Shown: in pieces, positions 25,236-33,884 of the stretch
How positions within the stretch are numbered: the stretch's first letter is position 1
Layout: each line of letters starts with the position of its first letter
From: RGDT01 sp964630925
Lineage (GTDB): Bacteria > Planctomycetota > Planctomycetia > Gemmatales > Gemmataceae
NCBI GenBank assembly: GCA_964630925.1
Contig: CAZVZK010000034.1
Span: forward strand, 1 to 64,000
Length of the DNA stretch: 64,000 nucleotides
Direction: 5' to 3'
Made by a program: the position numbers and the translations under genes
The notes under the pieces: model-generated
Told to the model about the DNA's origin: nothing
What the model saw: the letters and a program-made list of their open reading frames with translations, nothing else
Databases searched by the model: none

Positions 25236-25264
25236 TTGATCGGACCGCCCGCCTTTCCTATAAT
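25236..25264 (+). promoter_or_regulatory. sigma-70-type promoter TTGATC-N17-TATAAT
   Basis: TTGATC (25236-25241) and a perfect TATAAT (25259-25264) are separated by exactly 17 bases. Transcription would begin near 25271, leaving a leader of about 20 bases with a GGAGG ribosome site before the zinc-ribbon gene. In such GC-rich DNA the match is unlikely to be chance. Confidence 0.8.
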
Positions 25265-25292
25265 GTACACTCATTCAGGATCGGAGGCCGAC

Positions 25293-25484
25293 ATGACCGA
25301 GACGGCTACCCTGACCGAGACGCCGAGACCCACACCACAGATGAGGCCCTCCTGCCCGTGCTGCGGCGGGGTGCTGGTGCCGCTGCGTGGGCAGGTGCGC
25401 TGCCAGCGCTGCCAGTGGGCCATCTGCGCCGGCTGCGAGGGCTCGTCGCGCGACGACGACGAGAGCGCCGTCAATCACAGATGA
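25293..25484 (+). CDS. small zinc-ribbon protein
   Basis: 63 residues. GGAGG lies 7 bases before the ATG. Four closely spaced cysteine pairs, PSCPCCGGVLVPL, VRCQRC and WAICAGC, form one or two zinc-binding knuckles; the rest is short and charged. Small zinc ribbons like this bind nucleic acid or protein, but no named family is certain. It has a strong, nearly consensus promoter, implying abundant expression. Its last 14 bases overlap the end of the convergent AT-hook gene. An in-frame upstream start at 25236 lies within the promoter and is not credible. Confidence 0.8.
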   Translation: MTETATLTETPRPTPQMRPSCPCCGGVLVPLRGQVRCQRCQWAICAGCEGSSRDDDESAVNHR

Positions 25485-25923
25485 GGCCGATCAGCTCGCG
25501 GAAGCGCTCAATCCCCATACGCTGGCTGAGTGCTTTCAGGTCGCGGATCTCTTCGACGGTGGCGTCCCCCGGCGCCTTCGCCTTCTTCACCGGCGTGGCG
25601 CCAATGGCATCCAACGTCGCGGGCGCCCCGCCCTCGCGGAGGTGTTTCAGGTAATTCGATTTATACTGCGAGATGTTGTTCGGCTTCAGGCTGTGCTTGT
25701 AGCGTGCCTTGACGTGGGCCGCGAGCTTTTCGTTGTCTGTCTCCGGGCCCAGCTCTTCAATCGCGAGCGCCACCGCCTTCTGCTTGCCGACCCCCTTGGG
25801 GCCTTTCTTCTTCGGCTTCGTCTTCGACCCCGGCGGCCGCCCACGCCGGGGCTTCTCCGGCGCCGACGAGGCGTCCCCTTCCGCGGCCATTGCCTTTTTC
25901 GCCACCCAAACATTGCGACCCAT
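25471..25923 (-). CDS. AT-hook-like basic protein, putative DNA-binding
   Basis: 150 residues. After a short start (MGRNVWVAKKAMAAEGD) comes a basic stretch with the AT-hook core RRGRPPGSKTKPKKKGPKG, then a helical domain (AVALAIEELGPETDNEKLAAHV, KHSLKPNNISQYKSNYLKHL) and a C-terminal helix (ERFRELIGLICD). AT-hooks bind the minor groove of AT-rich DNA; similar small basic proteins occur in many paralogues in planctomycetes, with unknown function. A nucleoid or regulatory role is plausible. It converges with the zinc-ribbon gene and diverges from a large hairpin repeat. Confidence 0.7.
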   Translation of the reverse strand: MGRNVWVAKKAMAAEGDASSAPEKPRRGRPPGSKTKPKKKGPKGVGKQKAVALAIEELGPETDNEKLAAHVKARYKHSLKPNNISQYKSNYLKHLREGGAPATLDAIGATPVKKAKAPGDATVEEIRDLKALSQRMGIERFRELIGLICD

Positions 25924-26035
25924 GTTGCGTTTTCCCCTCGGGCACCCGTCCGACATGCATTGCATGATAGGCCGGCGCGCGCGGCTTTCAACATTCCAGC
26001 CGGCGCCCGGCCGCCCGGAGGAAGACAGAAGAACT

Positions 26036-26168
26036 GTCCACGGATCACACGGAAAGCACGGATAACAGCCGAAGACAGGAAGGCAAGCAGGCAGGCAGAA
26101 GACACCGGGTCTTCGGCCTGCCTGCTTGCCTTCTGCTTTGATCCGTGTTTTCCGTGTGATCCGTGGAC
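26036..26168. repeat. dispersed hairpin element, family A, copy 3 (intact)
   Basis: The best-paired copy: arms 26036-26065 and 26137-26168 have units CCACGGATC, ACACGGAAA, GCACGGATA. An inner hairpin pairs GAAGGCAAGCAGGCAGGCAG with CTGCCTGCTTGCCTTC at about 26079-26134. The whole 133-base element would form one long stem if single-stranded. It fills the gap between the AT-hook and small membrane protein genes. Confidence 0.88.
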
Positions 26169-26195
26169 GACTTCTTCTTGTCCTCGGGTCACGAT

Positions 26196-26423
26196 TCATG
26201 GGCGGCGCGGCGGGGGCTCGGGCGCCGCCTGTTGGCAGATCCGCGCCGCGATGGCAACCTTCAGCAGATGGATCCCGCCCCGGAAGACGATGATGCCCAC
26301 CACCGCCCAGATGCCCGCGTCGAACAGGTGCGAGCCCCTCTCCAGCCATTCGTAGACGGCCCAGAAGATCAGCAGGCCGATCAGCACCAGGAGCCACCCG
26401 GCGATCTCGCGTGCCCAGACCAT
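26196..26423 (-). CDS. small two-helix membrane protein
   Basis: 75 residues with hydrophobic helices at about 7-25 (AGWLLVLIGLLIFWAVYEW) and 36-55 (GIWAVVGIIVFRGGIHLLKV), and a short Pro-rich tail. The ATG shares its first base with the preceding TGA (TGATG), a translational coupling signal, so it belongs to the MoxR/DUF58 operon as its last gene. Family unknown. Confidence 0.75.
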   Translation of the reverse strand: MVWAREIAGWLLVLIGLLIFWAVYEWLERGSHLFDAGIWAVVGIIVFRGGIHLLKVAIAARICQQAAPEPPPRRP

Positions 26424-27172
26424 CACCCCTCCTCCTTCCGCAGCCGCTCGCGCTCGGCCCAGCGCTGGATGCGCCGCTGCTCGCCGCGCGTCGCCGCCCA
26501 TAGCTGGTCCTGCAAGTACACCCGCGCCTCGTCGCGCCCCCCCGCCATCCACCCCACCGCCGACACCAGCGCGTGCCCCACGGCCAGCGCCGCCGTCATG
26601 GCCCACACCGAGATGAGCGCCCGCCAGATCCGCTGGTCCGGGAGGTGCACCCCGTCCGGCGTGTGCTCCGTCTGGATGCGGAACGCCACCAGGTACCCCG
26701 CCGCCGCGAACACCGCCGCCAGCACCACCAGCCACACCATCTCACCCGGCGCGACCTTCTCGGGCGTCCGCCTCGTCGGCCCCGCCGGCAGCACCCCGCG
26801 CCCCCGCGCCCGCGCCGCCGCCGGACGCCCCTCACGCCGCGCGTCCGGCGGCAGCGCCCCCTTCGCCAGCGAGTGCAGCCGCAGCGCCGCCGCGACGTAC
26901 ACCAGCACCGCCCCGGCGATCACCATGTCCTCCGTCCGCGGGAACGGGACATTCAGGCCGCGGAGCGTCCGATACGGGCTGAACGCCGCCAGCCCGCCCG
27001 CCAGGACGATCAGCACCCACGCCGGCGCCAGCGACCAGTTCACCAGCAGCCCGATCACCCCCGGCACCAGCGGCAGCAGCGCCCACTGGCCGTACCCGTC
27101 GTTCCACAGCGCCAGCCCCAGCACGGCCAGGCCGCCTCCCGCCAGCGCGCGGTAGGTGTCCACGGCCTTCAT
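26423..27172 (-). CDS. polytopic membrane protein of the MoxR/DUF58 operon
   Basis: 249 residues, start MKAVDTYRALAGGG at 27172 overlapping the DUF58 stop as ATGA. About six membrane helices: 10-25, 30-48 (LLPLVPGVIGLLVNW), 50-70, 85-103 (DMVIAGAVLVYVAAAL), 148-168 (MVWLVVLAAVFAAAGYLVAF) and 190-212. A basic loop lies between the halves and a charged C-terminus (RWAERERLRKEEG) ends in the cytoplasm. No family is recognised. Its position suggests a partner of the DUF58 protein in envelope assembly; this is inference. Confidence 0.75.
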   Translation of the reverse strand: MKAVDTYRALAGGGLAVLGLALWNDGYGQWALLPLVPGVIGLLVNWSLAPAWVLIVLAGGLAAFSPYRTLRGLNVPFPRTEDMVIAGAVLVYVAAALRLHSLAKGALPPDARREGRPAAARARGRGVLPAGPTRRTPEKVAPGEMVWLVVLAAVFAAAGYLVAFRIQTEHTPDGVHLPDQRIWRALISVWAMTAALAVGHALVSAVGWMAGGRDEARVYLQDQLWAATRGEQRRIQRWAERERLRKEEG

Positions 27173-29151
27173 CGTCGCCCCCCCGCGCCGCCCGGCGCCG
27201 ACGCCCGCAGCCGGGCCACGCGCTGCAGGATCAGGGGCACCGCCTCGTCCGAGGCGGCGCACGCCACCTGCACCCCCAGACGCGCCATCTCGCGCCGCAG
27301 CGACTGGTACGACGCCTGCAACCGCTCGTGCAGCAGCGCCGCGAGGGCGCCCGTCACCGTGTCGCGTTTCCGCACCGGCTCGCCCGGCAGCGGCACGCCA
27401 CGCGGCCAGGGGCAGATCACCACCACCTGATGGTGCCGCGCCAGCGCCACCTTCACCGCCCCCAGCAGCGGCCCGAGATGCCCCTCCAGCCCGAGGAGGT
27501 CCGCCATCAGGACGTACAGCTCGTTGTCGCGAGCCGAGGCCGCCGCCCGCAGCAGGGCCTTCGACAGCACGCCCACCCGCGACGGGTCCGCGAGGAGGTA
27601 GCGCCCATCCGGCCCGTACAGCGGCACGGCGAACGGCACCTGATGCTCGGCCAGGAACCGTTGCAGATGGACGGAGAGGTAATCGTCATCCTCCAGCATC
27701 CGCTGTAGCGCGTCGGCGGGCAGCTTGTACCGCGCCGCGATCACCGCCGACACCTGCTTGCGGGCGCGGAACATCCGCCGACGCCACCCGCCCACGAAGA
27801 TGGACCCCCAGAACGTCAGCCACGCCAGAAGGCTGACGGCGGGGATGCCGAGCAGGGCCGCGAGGATCAGCCCCGTCCGCCACGAATCGGGCAGGTCGAA
27901 GAACAGCGCGACGAGGTTGGCGGTGATGAGGCCGAGCGGGACGATGACCGTCCCGAGCAGGAGGATCGACCGCTTGTATCGGTCGAGCCAGCCCGTCCAG
28001 CCGCGTGGGTGCGGCGTGTGCGCCGGGTGGCCCACCAGCCACGTCAGCCACGCCGGCACCATGTTCACCTCGGCCCGCAGGAGGTCCGGGTACACCTCGC
28101 GTGCCAGGGCGTGGGCCACCGGCAGCATCTCCTCCGGGTCCGCCCTCGGCGCCTCCGGGGCCAGCGAGCCCGCCTCGCCGAGCATCGCCATCAGCCGCCC
28201 GAGGTGCCCGCTGCCGCGGGCCGGGCGAATCTCCCGCGTCCCCTTCTCGTCGAAGAGGCTCAGACCGGTCAGGTCGCGCATGGACGCCGACGCCCGCACC
28301 ACCGCCCCGGCGATCTCCAGCAGGCGGTCGAGCGGGCGGTACGCCGACGTGGCCCCGCCGCGCTGGTCGCCGGCGGGCGACGGCACGCGCGTGGCGACGC
28401 CGGTATCGACGAACAGGATGCAGCGGACCGGCACCTCGCTCTCAAAGTCGCGCGTCATCAGCTTGCCGCGCCGCGCCGACACCTTCCACGCGATGGTGCG
28501 TGGCGGGTCGCCCGGCTGGTAGTCGCGCAGCTCCAGCAGCTCCGTCCCCGTGCCGGCCTTCTTCAGCCGGTGCAGGCCCGGCGGCGGCAGGGCATTGTCC
28601 TGCTTGGTCATCGGTAGCCCGCCCCTCGTCGCCACCGGCGCGGGCAGGATACGCATCTCGACGGGCGCACGCAGGAACGTGACGTGGGCGAACAGCCCTT
28701 GCAGGTCGCTCGCCTCCAGCCGCACCCCCTCGAAGCGGGCGACGCCCGTCTGCGGGCACTCGACGGTGTAGGCGAATTCCAGAACGTCGCCGCCGCCGAG
28801 CGGACCGTCGGCGCGTGTCTCGCCCTCCTTGTGCCGCACCGAGAACGGCACGAGGTCGGCCGCCATCGCGAACGCCAGACGCCAGGTGTCCATCTCGACG
28901 CGGACGGCCACGGTGAACGTGCGCCCGGCCCAGAGCGTCCCCACCGGCCCGCGCTGATCGCTCACCTTGCGGACGACACGCGACATCGCCCGCAAGAGAC
29001 GCACGCGCAGCGCGAACAGGAGCCACTCCACGCCGACCCATCCGCACACGGCGACGCCGGACGCGATGAGGGCGGTGGCGTGGGCGGCGATGCCCATGAG
29101 GAGCATCAACACCCCGCCGAACAGCACCCACCACCCCCGCGCGGTCAACAC
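27169..29151 (-). CDS. DUF58 protein with extended C-terminus
   Basis: 660 residues. Two N-terminal membrane helices (about 5-45), an exposed beta-rich region, then the DUF58 core at about 205-245: LLELRDYQPGDPPRTIAWKV with RGKLMTRDFE, the diagnostic part. A vWA-like stretch follows (PVRCILFVDTGVATR near 245). Another membrane pair lies at about 400-450 (SILLLGTVIVPLGLITANLV), which is unusual for a standard 300-450-residue DUF58 protein, and a second vWA-like region occupies the C-terminal third. DUF58 proteins work with MoxR ATPases. The two downstream genes overlap it and each other. Confidence 0.85.
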   Translation of the reverse strand: MLTARGWWVLFGGVLMLLMGIAAHATALIASGVAVCGWVGVEWLLFALRVRLLRAMSRVVRKVSDQRGPVGTLWAGRTFTVAVRVEMDTWRLAFAMAADLVPFSVRHKEGETRADGPLGGGDVLEFAYTVECPQTGVARFEGVRLEASDLQGLFAHVTFLRAPVEMRILPAPVATRGGLPMTKQDNALPPPGLHRLKKAGTGTELLELRDYQPGDPPRTIAWKVSARRGKLMTRDFESEVPVRCILFVDTGVATRVPSPAGDQRGGATSAYRPLDRLLEIAGAVVRASASMRDLTGLSLFDEKGTREIRPARGSGHLGRLMAMLGEAGSLAPEAPRADPEEMLPVAHALAREVYPDLLRAEVNMVPAWLTWLVGHPAHTPHPRGWTGWLDRYKRSILLLGTVIVPLGLITANLVALFFDLPDSWRTGLILAALLGIPAVSLLAWLTFWGSIFVGGWRRRMFRARKQVSAVIAARYKLPADALQRMLEDDDYLSVHLQRFLAEHQVPFAVPLYGPDGRYLLADPSRVGVLSKALLRAAASARDNELYVLMADLLGLEGHLGPLLGAVKVALARHHQVVVICPWPRGVPLPGEPVRKRDTVTGALAALLHERLQASYQSLRREMARLGVQVACAASDEAVPLILQRVARLRASAPGGAGGRR

Positions 29152-29173
29152 GGCGTCACTCCTTCGGGATGGA

Positions 29174-29322
29174 TGGAGCGTGAGCGGCTTTCGCTGTTGG
29201 CGAGCGGGGGCGCGTCAGCGCCCCGACTGGAGCGTCAGCGGCTCTGGTTCTCTGGAGCGTCAGCGCATCTGGATCGGGCGAGCGGGGTCGCGTCAGCGCC
29301 CCGAGTGAACAGCGTGAGCGCC
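29174..29322. repeat. GC-rich dispersed repeat family C, copy 2
   Basis: The longest copy. Units such as GGCGAGCGGGG, CGCGTCAGCGCCCCGA, TGGAGCGTCAGCG and CATCTGGATCGGGCGAGC recur twice. The core GGGGCGC-GTCA-GCGCCCC is a perfect small hairpin. It occupies the spacer between the antitoxin gene and the DUF58 gene, where a toxin gene would be expected if one were present. Confidence 0.75.
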
Positions 29323-29355
29323 TCGCTGGCGTGGCGCGCATGCTCGGCAACAATT

Positions 29356-29583
29356 TCACTCCATGTACTCCTTCATGTCCTCCAGCGGGGCGTCGAAATC
29401 AGGCGCCGTGTACAGCACCATCCCCTTGCAGATCCCGGCGACCCGCGGCTCGCGCGTCGGCTCGCTCATGAGTTTCGCGATGGGCGCGGCGTTCCTCGTG
29501 AGGATCACCTCCTCGCCGGGGGCGAGCGTGTCGATCAGCTCCGGCAAGGTCATCGTGATGTCTTCGACGGCCAGGGTCTTCAT
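29356..29583 (-). CDS. Phd/YefM-type antitoxin, orphan
   Basis: 75 residues starting MKTLAVEDIT, with GGAGGAGGG upstream. The sequence LPELIDTLAPGEEVILTRNAAPIAKL is the DNA-binding Phd/YefM fold, and the C-terminus VLYTAPDFDAPLEDMKEYM matches the toxin-neutralising tail of antitoxins that pair with PIN-domain (VapC) toxins. No toxin gene follows: downstream is a family C repeat and then the DUF58 gene. It is thus a solitary antitoxin, perhaps the survivor of a lost pair or acting in trans. Confidence 0.8.
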   Translation of the reverse strand: MKTLAVEDITMTLPELIDTLAPGEEVILTRNAAPIAKLMSEPTREPRVAGICKGMVLYTAPDFDAPLEDMKEYME

Positions 29584-29623
29584 CGTCCGGCCCTCCTCCG
29601 CCATCATCCTATCGCCGCCGCCG

Positions 29624-30598
29624 TCACTCCTGCAACACGGCCACCGTGTCGAGCAGCTCGCGCACCACGTCCCTGGTCGTCTTGCCCTCCACCTCCGCCT
29701 CCGGGCGGATGATCAGCCGGTGCGCCAACACCGCCGGCGCCACCGCCATCACGTCGGCGTGCGTGAAGTAGTGCCGCCCGTCGATCAGCGCCTTCGCCCG
29801 CGCGCACTTCAGCAGGCTCAGCGACGCCCGCGGGCTCGCCCCCAGCGCCAGGTCCGGGTGCCGCCGGCTCTCCTCCGCCAGGTCCACCACGTACTCGAAC
29901 AGCGCGTCCGCCCCGTGCACCTCGTTCACCCGGAATTGCACGTCGAGGATCTCGTCGGCGGTCATCAGTTGCGCCGCCTCGGCGGCCGGCCCGGACTGCA
30001 TCCGCAGCAGGCCGACCTCGTGCTTGTGGCCTGGGTAGCCCATGGAGACGCGCAGCAGGAAGCGGTCGAGCTGCGCCTCCGGCAGCCGATACACGCCCTC
30101 CTGCTCCACCGGGTTCTGCGTCGCCAGCACCATGAACGGGCGCGGCAGGGGCAGCGTGTGCCCCTCGATGGTCACCTGCACCTCCTGCATCGCCTCCAGC
30201 AACGCCGACTGCGTCTTCGCCGGGGCGCGGTTGATCTCGTCGGCCAGCAGGATCTGCGTGAAGATCGGGCCCTTGCGGAGCGAGAAGTCGTCCTGCTTCT
30301 TGTCGAAGATGAACGTCCCCGTCACGTCGGCCGGCAGGAGGTCGGGCGTGAACTGGATGCGCTGGTACTGCGTCCCCAGCGCCCGCGCGAACGTCTTCGA
30401 CAGCGTCGTCTTCGCGACCCCCGGCACCCCCTCCAGCAGGACGTGCCCGCCGCCGACCAGGGCGATCAGGAATTGCTCGGTCACGGCCTCCATGCCGACC
30501 ACCACGCGGCCGATCTCCAGGAGGGCGCGGTCGCGCACCGCCTTCATCCGCCGCGCCACGTCGCGGATGTCGTCCACCTCAAGCCGCGCCGCGGTCAT
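29624..30598 (-). CDS. MoxR family AAA+ ATPase
   Basis: 324 residues. Walker A GVPGVAKTTL (57-66), Walker B ILLADEINRAP (Asp120, Glu121), sensor 1 FMVLATQNP, and the arginine-rich C-terminal lid (LGASPRASLSLLKCARAKAL). MoxR ATPases act as chaperones that activate or assemble partner proteins such as DUF58 and vWA proteins. Its first 20 bases overlap the end of the DUF4350 gene, so the cluster DUF4129, DUF4350, MoxR, (antitoxin), DUF58 reads as one operon on the minus strand. Cytoplasmic. Confidence 0.95.
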   Translation of the reverse strand: MTAARLEVDDIRDVARRMKAVRDRALLEIGRVVVGMEAVTEQFLIALVGGGHVLLEGVPGVAKTTLSKTFARALGTQYQRIQFTPDLLPADVTGTFIFDKKQDDFSLRKGPIFTQILLADEINRAPAKTQSALLEAMQEVQVTIEGHTLPLPRPFMVLATQNPVEQEGVYRLPEAQLDRFLLRVSMGYPGHKHEVGLLRMQSGPAAEAAQLMTADEILDVQFRVNEVHGADALFEYVVDLAEESRRHPDLALGASPRASLSLLKCARAKALIDGRHYFTHADVMAVAPAVLAHRLIIRPEAEVEGKTTRDVVRELLDTVAVLQE

Positions 30599-32045
30599 CG
30601 TCCCGCCTCCGGGGTTGCTGCTCGGGGCCGGCCCATTCGCCCTTCGCTTGGCGGGCCGCCAGATCGTCCATCTCGCCCTGCCACCACGCCGCCGACGACA
30701 CAGCCGCCCGCGAGGCATGCGCCCCGGCCGCGAGCCGCCACACCGAATCCAGCCGGGCGGCGAGGGACCGCCGTGCCCACCACCCGCCCGTCAGACGCCA
30801 CGCCGGAGGCGCCGACTTGGCACCGTCGGGCGGCGCGACGCCTCGCGCGGCCAGCCACGTCCGCGCCACCTGAGACAGCAGGTCGCGGATGTCGTCGGCG
30901 TCCACCATCGCCTCGACGCGCTGCGCCGCCAGCGGCCTGTCGGGGAGGCGGGCGCCCGTCGCGGCGGCCAGCGGCTCCGCCCTGTCGTGCCCGAAACGCT
31001 CGCGGACGCCGACTCGGTACAGCAGGTACATCAGCAGCAGGAGCGTCGCGAAGATGAGGGCCGCACCGGCCGCCCGCGCCCGCCCCCCCTCGTAGTTCTC
31101 CAGCTCCGCGATGACATGCTCGCCGTGGCCGAACCCCGACTGCTTCCGCCCCACCCAGCGCTGCGCCTCGGCGGCCAGCTCGTTGCGCTTCTCGACCACC
31201 ATCTGCAGCGCCTCCTCGACGGGCAGGCGCACGCTCTTCATCTTCACGTCCAGCTTCGTCTGCACGCCGCCCTCTTCGAGGAACAGCACCCGCGTCCGCC
31301 TGCCGCCGCGGTGGAGGTACTCCAGCGCCGCCTGGGTGAACTCGACGTTGTTCGTCTCCTTGGGGTACATCATCTCGTTGATGAAGACGCTGTGGTCGGC
31401 CAGCACGAGGAGGCGGCCTGTGCCCGGCTCGGCGGCCACGGCGAAGAGGGGATTCCCTTCGAACGGCACCTCCCTGCCCCTCACCTCGCGGGCGCAACCC
31501 GCCGGGAGCCAGGCGACCGGCCGCGTCCCGGCCGCGGCGCCCAGGAGCATCGAGGGGACGTTCGTCGCGACCCGGAGCTGCTTCTTGTCTTGACCGAACA
31601 AGGAGGCGTCCCCCCCGACAAGGAAGGGGTAGTACTTCTCAAAGTTGTAACAGGCGGTGAGCGTGTGGCAGACGAGCGTCTCGTTGCTGATCGAGACGCC
31701 GGCGGCCGCCCTCAGCGCCTTCCTGCTATCCGGATCACGAATCGTCCGGTCGCTGGCGATCAGGGCCGCGCCGCCGTCGCGGAGGAACTTCGGCAGCCCG
31801 CCGGGGATGGACTTCAGGTCCTCCAGGTTGCCGAGGACGACGAGCAAGGTCGTACCGGGATCCCGCCGCAGGTCGTCGTACCCGTTGAGCGCCGTGAAGC
31901 CGTCGTCGTGGAGGATGCGGCGGAAGATGTGGGTGCCCTCGCGGAGGGCCTTGCCGCGGGCCTCCTTCGACGGCATCTCCTGCGCGGCGGCGCCGACGAC
32001 GGCGCAACACAGGGCGAGCATGGCGAGAGGCGCGCGGGCGGTCAT
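30579..32045 (-). CDS. DUF4350-like membrane protein
   Basis: 488 residues. Signal MTARAPLAMLALCCAVVGAA. The periplasmic part at about 35-290 resembles DUF4350: LLVVLGNLEDLKSIPGGL, a glutamine-amidotransferase-like fold with GGAALIASD and RLLVLADHSVFINEMM. One membrane helix lies at about 333-352 (AGAALIFATLLLLMYLLYRV), then a cytoplasmic helical tail. DUF4350 proteins accompany MoxR-DUF58 systems in many bacteria. The start ATG overlaps the DUF4129 stop (ATGA), confirming both ends. Confidence 0.82.
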   Translation of the reverse strand: MTARAPLAMLALCCAVVGAAAQEMPSKEARGKALREGTHIFRRILHDDGFTALNGYDDLRRDPGTTLLVVLGNLEDLKSIPGGLPKFLRDGGAALIASDRTIRDPDSRKALRAAAGVSISNETLVCHTLTACYNFEKYYPFLVGGDASLFGQDKKQLRVATNVPSMLLGAAAGTRPVAWLPAGCAREVRGREVPFEGNPLFAVAAEPGTGRLLVLADHSVFINEMMYPKETNNVEFTQAALEYLHRGGRRTRVLFLEEGGVQTKLDVKMKSVRLPVEEALQMVVEKRNELAAEAQRWVGRKQSGFGHGEHVIAELENYEGGRARAAGAALIFATLLLLMYLLYRVGVRERFGHDRAEPLAAATGARLPDRPLAAQRVEAMVDADDIRDLLSQVARTWLAARGVAPPDGAKSAPPAWRLTGGWWARRSLAARLDSVWRLAAGAHASRAAVSSAAWWQGEMDDLAARQAKGEWAGPEQQPRRRDDDRGAA

Positions 32046-33226
32046 GCGGCCCCCGCCAGGTCGCACAGGGCCTTGCGGGCGCGGGCGATCTCGTCGTCGC
32101 TCATCTCATCCGCCGGCGGGGCGTAGCGTGCCTTCTCGTACGCCGCAGCCAGCTCGGCCGCCGGCGCCCGCCCGATCTCGCGGGCCACCTCGCGGTGGCT
32201 CAGAGTCCGCGCCCCGCGCCCCAGAAGCACCAGCGCCAGATGCTCGAACGCCCGCACCACCTGCTCGCGCGTGCTGACCGACCCCGGCGCGAACGGCCAG
32301 GGCCCCGGCCTCCACTCCGCCGCCATCCGGGCCTGACGCTCGCGGTACCACCCGGCGGCCCGCCACAGGAAGTAGGCGAGCGCCGCCAGCACGGCCCCGA
32401 GCAGGACGCCCTTGCCGGCGTCGGCCGCCGAGCGCGGCGTGGGCAGCGAGCCGAGACGCGGCGGCGGGGGCAGGGTGACACGCGGCAGGTTCCCGGTGAC
32501 GTTGCGCGGCACGTAGTCGGAGAGGCGGGGCAGGTAGCGCGTGGCGCCGAGGGCGCTCCGGGCGACATCGGAAACGGCGGCGGAGCCGGCCTGGCGGCTC
32601 CGGGCGAACCGCTCCAGCATGTCACGCCACGAACGCCCGGACTGCGTGCCCGCCCACCGCTCGGCGTCCTTCAACCAGCCGCTCAGACGCTCCTTCATCC
32701 AGCCGGGCATGGCCGCCGGCTCGGACGGCGGCGGGGGCGCCGGCATCGGCGGGGGCGGCGTGGGGGGCGTCGGCGGGACCGGCCCGACGGGGGCCTTGTC
32801 CGGCGGCCCGCCCTCGGGCCGCGTCCCCGCCCATTTCTCCACGCGCTCACGCTGATCCTGGGTCAGCCGCTCCCTGACGGCGGGGTCCTGGAGGAGTTTG
32901 CGGAGGTTGGGGTCGTTGGCCAGCCCGCCGGCTTCGAGCCGCTTCTTCATCGCCTCGATCTGTTCGCGCGTGATGTTCTTCCGGAGCGACTCGACCAGCT
33001 CCGGGTCGGCGAGGAGCTGGCGGGCGAGCTTCTCGATGTCCTGGCCGAGTAGCTTCGCCGCGGCATCGCTGAGACGCTTATTCCGCAGGCGGTCCGCCAG
33101 CAGGTCCTCGGGGTCCTCGCTGCCTTCGAGGCCGCCGCCCACCGGCCGGTGCGACGGGCGCTCCTGCGCGGCGGCGGGCGCGGCCAGCATCGCGGCGAGG
33201 AGCAACAGGCAGACGGGACGCGGCAT
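32042..33226 (-). CDS. DUF4129-domain membrane protein
   Basis: 394 residues. Signal MPRPVCLLLLAAMLAAPAAA, an exposed helical region with a Pro-rich linker (PTPPTPPPPMPAPPPPSEPA near 160), one membrane helix at about 277-297 (GVLLGAVLAALAYFLWRAAG) and a C-terminal DUF4129 domain (LALVLLGRGARTLSHREVAR, LAAAYEKARYAPPADEMSDD). This domain is normally at the C-terminus of transglutaminase-like membrane proteins of MoxR-DUF58 clusters; here the transglutaminase is absent. First gene of the operon; diverges from the lipoprotein gene at 33414, with both promoters in the 187-base spacer. Confidence 0.85.
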   Translation of the reverse strand: MPRPVCLLLLAAMLAAPAAAQERPSHRPVGGGLEGSEDPEDLLADRLRNKRLSDAAAKLLGQDIEKLARQLLADPELVESLRKNITREQIEAMKKRLEAGGLANDPNLRKLLQDPAVRERLTQDQRERVEKWAGTRPEGGPPDKAPVGPVPPTPPTPPPPMPAPPPPSEPAAMPGWMKERLSGWLKDAERWAGTQSGRSWRDMLERFARSRQAGSAAVSDVARSALGATRYLPRLSDYVPRNVTGNLPRVTLPPPPRLGSLPTPRSAADAGKGVLLGAVLAALAYFLWRAAGWYRERQARMAAEWRPGPWPFAPGSVSTREQVVRAFEHLALVLLGRGARTLSHREVAREIGRAPAAELAAAYEKARYAPPADEMSDDEIARARKALCDLAGAA

Positions 33227-33413
33227 GTCGTGGCGCCTCCGAGGACGCCCTTCATGATAAGTTGGGGGGGGCGCGATTGCAAGGAGCGTGCCGCCATGAA
33301 GAAAGCACGGGCCGGCGGCTTGACACGCGCGGGCGGCGGCGACAAGATGGGGATTGGTGGAGCACGGCCGCACTCACTCGCCGCGGCCCCCCTCCTCTCC
33401 AGGACCGATGCCG

Positions 33414-33842
33414 ATGCGGCCGTCAACGTTCGTGCTGGTCGCCTGCACCCTGCTGGCGGGCTGCCGCGCCAAACAGACCCCCCAGCCCGCGGACAAGACG
33501 CACATCCAGAACCTCGCCCGCGCCTACCAGATGTGTTCGGTCCGGGGGGAGGGGCCCGCCGACGAGGCCGCGTTCAAGGCCGCGATCCAGAAGCTGCCCG
33601 CCGCCCAGGCGGAGAAGCTCGGGCTGGCGAACGTCGAATCCGCCTTCACCTCCCCCCGCGACAACAAGCCCTACCACGTCGTCTACGGCGTCGGCCAGGG
33701 CACGAAGGGGGGCCCGGGGCCCCCGGTCATCATCCACGAGCAGGACGGCAAGGACGGCAAACGCCACGTCGCCTTCGTCACCACCCAGGTCGAGGAGGTG
33801 GACGATGCCCGCTTCCGACAGATCGCACCCAAGGCCCCCTGA
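33414..33842 (+). CDS. small lipoprotein of unknown function
   Basis: 142 residues. Lipoprotein signal MRPSTFVLVACTLLAGC with lipobox LAGC. The mature part includes HIQNLARAYQMCSVRGEGP and KPYHVVYGVGQGTKGGPG, then VIIHEQDGKDGKRHVAFV and a closing VDDARFRQIAPKAP. Similar small lipoproteins often precede DUF1559 genes in planctomycetes, as here (42-base gap). A second ATG at 33408 is possible. AGGA lies upstream. It probably works with, or is exported beside, the prepilin-like protein; function unknown. Confidence 0.8.
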   Translation: MRPSTFVLVACTLLAGCRAKQTPQPADKTHIQNLARAYQMCSVRGEGPADEAAFKAAIQKLPAAQAEKLGLANVESAFTSPRDNKPYHVVYGVGQGTKGGPGPPVIIHEQDGKDGKRHVAFVTTQVEEVDDARFRQIAPKAP

Positions 33843-33884
33843 CCCCGATCACCGTCCCTCATCCATCGTTCCGAGGAGCCCCGT

